Assembly (NCBI GenBank): GCA_015487455.1
Contig: WFPR01000260.1
Span: 1-10,114 of the forward strand
Direction: 5' to 3'
DNA from: Candidatus Bipolaricaulota bacterium
GTDB taxonomy: Bacteria > Bipolaricaulota > Bipolaricaulia > RBG-16-55-9
DNA: 10,114 nt
The notes beneath the pieces are model-generated. The model was not told the origin of the DNA. It saw only the letters and a program-made list of their open reading frames with translations, and did no database searches. Of this stretch, positions 5,778 to 10,114 are shown piece by piece (the stretch's first letter is position 1; every line of letters starts with the position of its first letter). The translations under genes and the position numbers were made by a program.

Positions 5778-6317
5778 TCACAGGGCCCGGGCGGGCGCCT
5801 TCTCGCGCTCGCGCTCGCGCTCGCGCTCGCGTTCGCGCCGCGCCCGCTCGTACGCCTTGAGGAGCCGCTGCCGCTTGGCCCGCCCCAGCCGGTCGATGAA
5901 GAGCACCCCGTCCAGGTGGTCGATCTCGTGCTGGAAGACCCGCGCCAGCAGGCCCTCGGCCTCCACGGTGACCGGCTCGCCGCTCATCGCGAGCCCGCGG
6001 ACCACGACCCGCTTGGCCCGCTCCACCTCCGCCTCGATCCCGGGGAGGCTGAGGCAGCCCTCGACGCCCAGCTCCGTCTCCTCGCTCGCTTGCACGACCT
6101 CGGGGTTGGCCAGCACGTAGAAGTGCTCGTCGACGTCCACGACGATGAGGCGCTTTCGAACGCCCACCTGGGGCGCGGCCAGGCCGTAGCCCACCCGCAG
6201 GGTGAGCGTCTCGACCATCTCGTCGGCCAAGCGCCGGATCTCGTCGGTGATCTCGTCCACGGGCTCCGCCCGCTCGCGGAGCACCGGGTCCGGGTACAGC
6301 CGGATCTCCAACGCCAT
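5778..6317 (-). CDS. def: Peptide deformylase
   Basis: The 179-residue product removes the formyl group from nascent proteins, completing the cycle begun by Fmt. All three motifs are intact: GYGLAAPQ (43-50), EGCLSLPG (86-93, metal ligand Cys88) and QHEIDH (129-134, metal ligands His130 and His134, catalytic Glu131). This is an active Fe(II)- or Zn-dependent enzyme of the common bacterial type. The core ends near residue 150. A basic helical tail follows and finishes in an Arg-Glu dipeptide run encoded by a hexanucleotide repeat, then KAPARAL. The ATG at 6317 has AGGAGGG upstream, with a rather long spacing of about 12-13 bases. It is the first gene of the def-fmt operon and diverges from recG. 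Confidence 0.97.
   Translation of the reverse strand: MALEIRLYPDPVLRERAEPVDEITDEIRRLADEMVETLTLRVGYGLAAPQVGVRKRLIVVDVDEHFYVLANPEVVQASEETELGVEGCLSLPGIEAEVERAKRVVVRGLAMSGEPVTVEAEGLLARVFQHEIDHLDGVLFIDRLGRAKRQRLLKAYERARREREREREREREKAPARAL
5803..5838. repeat. Hexanucleotide microsatellite in the def 3' end
   Basis: Six consecutive units of TCGCGC, the fifth being TCGCGT, lie in the def coding region. On the coding strand each unit encodes Arg-Glu, producing the RERERE tail. Because the unit is two codons, slippage would change tail length without breaking the frame. Confidence 0.9.
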
Positions 6318-6389
6318 GCTGCGCTGCCTGCCCTCCTAGGCGCTACGCGCGTCGGCCCTTGGGTCCTTGGGCCGATGTCCGCTCAGGCG

Positions 6390-6396
6390 TATTATA
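6390..6396. promoter_or_regulatory. Overlapping divergent -10 elements between def and recG
   Basis: TATTAT (6390-6395) reads on the plus strand and a perfect TATAAT (6396 to 6391) on the minus strand. For recG a partial -35, TTGGGC (6367-6372), sits 17 bases upstream, and the predicted leader is only about 10 bases without a Shine-Dalgarno site. For def-fmt no convincing -35 is seen, and the leader would be about 65 bases. Confidence 0.55.
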
Positions 6397-6411
6397 GGGC
6401 GCGTCGTCGCC

Positions 6412-8793
6412 ATGGGCCACGAGGGTTTGCACGAGAAGTTGAGCACGCTGGGCAAGGTGCTGGCGCTCGAGCGGCGGCTGGGGTTCCGCGACGAGGCCGT
6501 CCTCGGCGGGCTCGAGGGCTTCATCGACCGCTTGACGCGGGAGCTGCCCGAGCCCTGGGCCGGGACGCTCCGGGCGCTCGCGAGCGCCTACGCTCAAAAG
6601 ACCCCCGAGGAGCGCCGACACGTCGTTGACCGGCTGGAGGCCCTCTTATCAAAGGGTCAAGGCCGGGGCGAGGACGAGCGTGAGCAAGGGCGATCGGCCT
6701 CGACGGTCCCGGAGCCGGAGCTCCCTGAGGAAGACCCGCTGGAGAGGCCCGTCCGCTTCGCCAAGGGGGTGGGAGCGGGGCGGGCGCGGCTCCTCAGGAA
6801 GCTGGGCATCGAGACCGTGGGCGACCTACTCTTCTACCTTCCAAGGCGCCTGGAGGACCGCCGCTTGACGAAAAAAATTGGGCAGCTGCGCCCCGGCGAG
6901 AAGGCCACGGTGATCGGGCGGGTGCGGGCCGTCGACGTGATCCGGCCCCGCAAGGCCCTCGAGATCGTCAAGGCCGCCGTCCAGGACAACACCGGCGTGC
7001 TGTTCGCGTCGTGGTTCAACCAGCCGTGGCTGCTCCGCCAGCTCCGGGTCGGCCAGCGGATCGCGCTCTGGGGCCAGGCCGAGCGAGCCTACGGGACCGT
7101 CCAGATGACGAACCCCGTCTGGGAGCCCCTCGACGCCGAGGCCGACGATGGCGGGCGCTGGCTGACGGGGCGGGTCGTGCCCGTCTACCCCGCGACCCAG
7201 GGGCTCACGCCGGCGCAGCTCTGGCGGCTCATCCGCGAGAACCTCGCGCTCTACGGGCCACAGATCCCCGAGCTGCTCCCCGAAGCCGTGCGCCGGCGGC
7301 GGGGGCTCCTCCCCCGGCGCGAGGCGCTCAAGCGCATCCACGTCCCCGACTCGCCCGAGGACTTCGAGCGCGCCCGCCGGACGCTGGCCTTCGAGGAGCT
7401 CTTCTTGTTCCAGATCGGGGTGGCCCTGGAGCGCCGGCACGCTCAGAAACGAAAAGCCCCCGTGCTGGCCGTCCCCGACGACGAGCTGGAGCGGTTCCTC
7501 GAGGCGCTACCCTTTACGCTCACGGGGGCGCAGCGCCGCGCCCTTGACGAGATCCGGAGAGACTTGGCGTCGGGCCACCCGATGAACCGCCTGCTGCAGG
7601 GGGACGTCGGCTCGGGCAAGACGGTCGTGGCCGCCGGGGCGGCCTTCATCGCGATCAAGGCGGGCCATCAGGCCGCACTCATGGCCCCGACGGAAATTCT
7701 AGCAAGGCAGCACTTCGAGCGCCTGCGCGCGCTCTTCGAGCCCCTGGGCGTGCGGGTGCTGCTGCTCGTCGGGGGGCTCACCCCCGCCCAGCGGGTCGAG
7801 GCGAAGCGGGCCATCGGGGCGGGCTTAGCCCAGCTCGTCGTCGGCACCCACGCGCTCATCACCGAGGACGTCTCGTTTCGTCGTTTAGGCCTGGCGATCA
7901 TCGACGAGCAGCACCGCTTCGGCGTCATCCAGCGGGCCAAGCTCGAGGAGAAGGGGGGGCGCGCGCCCGTCCACGTGCTGGTCATGAGCGCGACGCCCAT
8001 CCCGCGCACCGTCACCCTCACGCTCTACGGCCAGTTCGACGTCTCCATCCTGGACGAGCTGCCCTTCAAGAAGGACATCCGCACGTACTGGGTGTCGGAG
8101 GACCGCCGCGATGAGGTGTATCGTCTGGTCGCCGACGAGGTCAAGCAAAGAGGCGTCCAGGCGTACGTGGTGCTGCCGCTCATCGAGGAGAGCGAGGAGC
8201 TCGATCTCAAGGCCGCCGTCCAGGTCAAGGAGGAGCTGGAGGCGACGGCCTTTCGGGGCTTGCGGGTGGGCCTGCTCCACGGCCGGATGCGCGACGAGGA
8301 GAAGCGCCGCGTCATGGGGCAGATTCAGAACAAAGAGCTGGACGTGCTGGTGAGCACCTCGATCATCGAGGTGGGGATCGACGTGCCCGACGCGTCCATC
8401 ATGGTCATCGAGCACGCGGACCGGTTTGGGCTGTCGCAGCTGCACCAGCTGCGGGGGCGGATCGGGCGGCAGGGCCAGCGGGCGCTCTGCTTCGCGCTGG
8501 CCAGCCCCAAGACGGAGGACGGGCGGCGGCGCCTCGAGGCGTTCCGGGATCTCAGCGACGGGTTCGCGATCGCCGAGGAGGATTTGAAGATTCGGGGCCC
8601 CGGGGAGCTGCTCGGGACCGCCCAGCACGGCCTCGACACCACGTTCAAGGTGGCGGATCTCATTCGAGATCTTCCGCTGATGAAGGCCGCCCGCGAGGAG
8701 GCCTTCCGGCTGCTCGAGGAGGACCCGGACACGCCCCTCATTAAGGAGTTCCAGCGGCGCTTCGGCGATAAGTTCGAGCTGGCGCGGGTGTGA
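6412..8793 (+). CDS. recG: ATP-dependent DNA helicase RecG
   Basis: The 793-residue product is the branch-migrating helicase that remodels stalled replication forks and Holliday junctions. An N-terminal extension of about 110 residues, helical and charged, precedes the wedge/OB domain (VRFAKGVGAGRARLLRKLGI onward). Similar extensions occur in Thermotoga and cyanobacterial RecG. Helicase motifs are complete: TGAQRRALDEI, Walker A GDVGSGKT (397-404, Lys403), APTEILARQH, Walker B DEQHRFGV (498-505, the RecG-specific form), VMSATPIPRT, STSIIEVGIDVP and QLHQLRGRIGRQGQRALC. The C-terminal part has GPGELLGTAQHG. I chose ATG 6412 rather than the in-frame ATG 6367, because the promoter elements lie between them and would be inside the gene otherwise. 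No Shine-Dalgarno site is evident at 6412. The gene ends convergently with the small membrane gene at 8816. Confidence 0.96.
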   Translation: MGHEGLHEKLSTLGKVLALERRLGFRDEAVLGGLEGFIDRLTRELPEPWAGTLRALASAYAQKTPEERRHVVDRLEALLSKGQGRGEDEREQGRSASTVPEPELPEEDPLERPVRFAKGVGAGRARLLRKLGIETVGDLLFYLPRRLEDRRLTKKIGQLRPGEKATVIGRVRAVDVIRPRKALEIVKAAVQDNTGVLFASWFNQPWLLRQLRVGQRIALWGQAERAYGTVQMTNPVWEPLDAEADDGGRWLTGRVVPVYPATQGLTPAQLWRLIRENLALYGPQIPELLPEAVRRRRGLLPRREALKRIHVPDSPEDFERARRTLAFEELFLFQIGVALERRHAQKRKAPVLAVPDDELERFLEALPFTLTGAQRRALDEIRRDLASGHPMNRLLQGDVGSGKTVVAAGAAFIAIKAGHQAALMAPTEILARQHFERLRALFEPLGVRVLLLVGGLTPAQRVEAKRAIGAGLAQLVVGTHALITEDVSFRRLGLAIIDEQHRFGVIQRAKLEEKGGRAPVHVLVMSATPIPRTVTLTLYGQFDVSILDELPFKKDIRTYWVSEDRRDEVYRLVADEVKQRGVQAYVVLPLIEESEELDLKAAVQVKEELEATAFRGLRVGLLHGRMRDEEKRRVMGQIQNKELDVLVSTSIIEVGIDVPDASIMVIEHADRFGLSQLHQLRGRIGRQGQRALCFALASPKTEDGRRRLEAFRDLSDGFAIAEEDLKIRGPGELLGTAQHGLDTTFKVADLIRDLPLMKAAREEAFRLLEEDPDTPLIKEFQRRFGDKFELARV

Positions 8794-8802
8794 CCCCACT
8801 CA

Positions 8803-8820
8803 GGGCTTAAGGGGCTTAAG
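8803..8820. repeat. Tandem 9-bp repeat GGGCTTAAG x2
   Basis: Two perfect adjacent copies of GGGCTTAAG (8803-8811, 8812-8820) lie just after recG. On the minus strand the 9-bp period places a second TAA in frame three codons after the stop of the 35-residue gene. Confidence 0.8.
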
Positions 8821-8923
8821 GGAAGCGTCGGGAGACCTGGCGGCGAGCCCAAAACCAAGCCCCCAACCCAAGGATCGTCCCGGCCACGAACACCCCGACG
8901 AGCAAGACCGTCACGCTGTCCAT
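8816..8923 (-). CDS. Very small one-TM protein, cassette copy B, gene 2
   Basis: A 35-residue ORF with ATG at 8923, an AAGGAG site (8939 to 8934) ten bases upstream, and TAA at 8818 to 8816. One hydrophobic segment (VTVLLVGVFVAGTILGLGAW) is followed by a basic tail, ARRQVSRRFP. It starts 28 bp after the two-TM gene at 8952. It matches the 51-residue protein at 2147-2302 in start (MD), in AGT inside the membrane segment, and in RRQ at its end: 13 residues separate AGT from the end of RRQ in both. The long Pro-rich tail of copy A is absent. Conserved pairing and a strong ribosome site make this a real gene despite its size. Function is unknown. Confidence 0.72.
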   Translation of the reverse strand: MDSVTVLLVGVFVAGTILGLGAWFWARRQVSRRFP

Positions 8924-8951
8924 CCCGTGCTCGCTCCTTCCCCGCTTTGTC

Positions 8952-9152
8952 TTAGGTCTGACGCCACTTCTCCTGACTGTAGACGAGCAGGGCGCCGATC
9001 GTGTAAAAGCCGATCCAGATGATGAGACCCCAGATCGTCCAATCCAGCCGAAACTCCTTGGCGATGATCTGCCCGACGATCAGCCCGCCGAACCCGAGGT
9101 TCGCCGCGTCCATGAGCTTCTCGCCGAGCACCCGTAGCCATTGTTGCTCCAT
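8952..9152 (-). CDS. Small two-TM membrane protein, cassette copy B, gene 1
   Basis: A 66-residue paralogue of the protein at 1957-2145. The open frame extends upstream to an ATG at 9215. I start at ATG 9152 (MEQQWLRVLGEKL) because it puts the same 17 residues before the conserved NL as in copy A and makes an ungapped alignment. Two hydrophobic segments (about AANLGFGGLIVGQIIAK and WTIWGLIIWIGFYTIGALLV) flank a short EFRLD loop. The C-terminus is polar, YSQEKWRQT. The ribosome site is weak (GGGA). ATG 9113, preceded by GAGAAG, is another option. It is divergent from gatC, with about 70 bp between them. A possible -10, TACACT (9177 to 9172), lies upstream. I do not know its function. Confidence 0.82.
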   Translation of the reverse strand: MEQQWLRVLGEKLMDAANLGFGGLIVGQIIAKEFRLDWTIWGLIIWIGFYTIGALLVYSQEKWRQT

Positions 9153-9188
9153 CGTCCCATAACGCCAAAGCAGTGTACCTCGAAGGCT

Positions 9189-9216
9189 TTCGCATCGCCA
9201 TGTTCCGCGGTACAAT
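9189..9216 (+). promoter_or_regulatory. Candidate promoter of gatC giving a leaderless mRNA
   Basis: TTCGCA (9189-9194), a 16-base spacer and TACAAT (9211-9216, five of six consensus bases). Only eight bases separate the -10 from ATG 9225, and no Shine-Dalgarno site fits between them. Transcription would therefore start at or within a few bases of the start codon. Confidence 0.55.
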
Positions 9217-9224
9217 GCAAAGCC

Positions 9225-9512
9225 ATGCTCAGCCGCGAGGACGTGCTGCGCATCGCGAGGCTGGCCAAGCTCAAGCTCACGGACGACGAGGTCGAGCGCT
9301 ACCGCGCGCAGCTGGGGCGCATTTTAGAGCACTTCAAGAAGCTCGAGGAGCTGGACACGTCGGACGTCGAGCCGATGGCCCACGGGCTCGAGGTCGCGAA
9401 CGTGCTGCGGGCCGACGAGCCCCGGCCCTCCGTCCCCCAGGAGGAGGCGCTCCAGAACGCCCCGGCCCGCCGCGACGGCTACTTCGAGGTCCCCCAGGTG
9501 CTCGAGCGCTAG
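9225..9512 (+). CDS. gatC: Asp-tRNA(Asn)/Glu-tRNA(Gln) amidotransferase subunit C
   Basis: A 95-residue product of full family length. GatC is the belt-like subunit that holds GatA and GatB together in the complex converting mischarged Glu-tRNA(Gln) or Asp-tRNA(Asn) to the amide form. Family landmarks are present in order: VLRIARLAKLKLTDDEVERY near the start, then ILEHFKKLEELDTSDVEPMAH, VLRADEPRPS, EALQNAPARRDGYFEVPQVLE. I chose ATG 9225 because it gives the family N-terminus and the in-frame ATG at 9141 would put the promoter inside the gene. gatA and gatB are not in the window: downstream is the convergent pyrH after only 7 bp, so gatC is transcribed alone here. Confidence 0.95.
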   Translation: MLSREDVLRIARLAKLKLTDDEVERYRAQLGRILEHFKKLEELDTSDVEPMAHGLEVANVLRADEPRPSVPQEEALQNAPARRDGYFEVPQVLER

Positions 9513-9519
9513 ACGGGCG

Positions 9520-10114
9520 TTAAGGCTCGACCCGCGTCCCGACGGGCTCGCCCGCCAGCGCCCTGCTCAAGCTGCCGGGCTTGAAGAAGTCGAACACGAC
9601 GACCGGGAGGCGGCCCTCCTCGCAGAGGGCCAGCGCGGCCAGGTCCATCACGCCCAAACGCCCCTCGATGGCCTCCCGAACCGTGAGGTTCTCGAGCTTT
9701 CGGGCGCGGGGGTCGCGCTTCGGGTCGGCCGTGTAGACGCCGTCGACGTCCGTGGCCTTGAACAGCACGTCGGCCTCAAGCTCCAAAGCCCGCAGCACGG
9801 CCGCGGTGTCCGTGGTCACGAAGGGGTTCCCCGTCCCGCCCGCGAAGAGCACAATGCCACCTTGGGCGAGCGCCTCGCGGGCCCGCTGAGGGTGCACGGG
9901 CTCGGCCCACGGGACCGCGACGGCCGACTGCAGCGCCGTGGGGACGCCCGCCCGCCGGAGGGCGTCCTGCAGAGCAAGGCCGTTGATGAGGGTCGCAAGC
10001 ATGCCCATTTGATCTGCCACGGCGCGGCTCAAGGCCAGGGCGGAGCCCTCACGGTCCCGGCCCCGCACGAGGTTCCCGCCCCCGACGACCACGGCCAGCT
10101 CGACCCCCAGCGCC
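9520..10114 (-). CDS. pyrH: UMP kinase (uridylate kinase), C-terminal part
   Basis: The frame runs off the right edge. About 197 residues are visible and the first 40 or so are missing, including the start and the Lys of the ATP-binding N-terminus. The enzyme phosphorylates UMP to UDP and is a hexameric amino-acid-kinase-fold protein in bacteria. Visible family blocks are LAVVVGGGNLVRG, DQMGMLATLINGLALQDALR, GGTGNPFVTTDTAAVLRALE (UMP and phosphate binding), VLFKATDVDGVYTADPKRDP, and the end VFDFFKPGSLSRALAGEPVGT. A GTG at 10092 should not be taken as the start, because homologous sequence continues upstream of it. In many bacteria pyrH lies between tsf and frr. Here its downstream neighbour is the convergent gatC. 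Confidence 0.95.
   Translation of the reverse strand, partial: ALGVELAVVVGGGNLVRGRDREGSALALSRAVADQMGMLATLINGLALQDALRRAGVPTALQSAVAVPWAEPVHPQRAREALAQGGIVLFAGGTGNPFVTTDTAAVLRALELEADVLFKATDVDGVYTADPKRDPRARKLENLTVREAIEGRLGVMDLAALALCEEGRLPVVVFDFFKPGSLSRALAGEPVGTRVEP

Noticed and set aside
6367..6411. A longer recG start at ATG 6367
   Set aside because: It would place the AT-rich -10 heptamer inside the coding region. The added residues (GRCPLRRIIGRVVA) look non-conserved, so ATG 6412 is preferred, though not proven.
7885..8799. A 304-codon minus-strand open frame inside recG
   Set aside because: It is antisense to the conserved helicase motifs of recG and has no recognisable domain, so it is a shadow frame.
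9153..9215. A 21-residue N-terminal extension of the copy B two-TM protein
   Set aside because: The extension overlaps the gatC promoter region and has no counterpart in the paralogue, whose start aligns exactly with ATG 9152.

Overview
This is a GC-rich, gene-dense bacterial chromosomal window. It holds twelve protein genes, two of them cut by the window edges, and no rRNA, tRNA, CRISPR array or mobile element that I can see. The housekeeping genes (fmt, def, recG, gatC, pyrH) are clearly bacterial. The recG has the long N-terminal extension seen in several deep-branching and thermophilic bacteria. The long two-domain ThyX-like protein, the DUF11/PKD/EF-hand/FlgD-like surface protein and the charged coiled-coil membrane protein would suit a deep-branching, possibly thermophilic lineage such as Bipolaricaulota or Deinococcus-Thermus. 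That placement is a guess from gene content, not a demonstrated assignment.

Layout. Positions 2-2302 (+) form a tight four-gene run: the tail of a coiled-coil/one-TM protein, a tandem-domain ThyX-like protein, a 62-residue two-TM protein that overlaps the ThyX stop codon, and a 51-residue one-TM protein. Facing it, 2339-4267 (-) encodes a large secreted multi-domain surface protein. A 143-bp divergent promoter region separates this from an A-type Fe-S carrier-like gene (4411-4815, +) with a Gly-His metal-binding tail. That gene runs tail-to-tail into fmt, sharing the palindrome CTAG as both stop codons. def-fmt (6317 to 4812, -) is the usual formyl-Met cycle operon, and it diverges from recG (6412-8793, +). 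Next comes a minus-strand pair of small membrane protein genes (9152-8952 and 8923-8816). These are paralogous, in the same order, to the pair at 1957-2302. Divergent from them is a stand-alone gatC (9225-9512, +), which faces the 3' part of pyrH (-).

The genes mostly do general work: formylation and deformylation of nascent proteins (fmt, def), Glu-tRNA/Asp-tRNA amidation (gatC), pyrimidine nucleotide supply (pyrH and possibly the ThyX-like protein), fork repair (recG), Fe-S or metal handling, and cell-surface display. Transcription direction changes seven times in 10 kb, so most units are one to four genes with short shared control regions.

The most interesting points are the duplicated two-gene small-membrane-protein cassette, one member of which is a 35-codon gene that is easy to miss; the ThyX-like protein, whose two halves have lost complementary parts of the active-site motif; the Cys/His-rich A-type carrier; and two compact divergent promoter regions, one with a dyad inside a promoter spacer and one with overlapping -10 elements on opposite strands.
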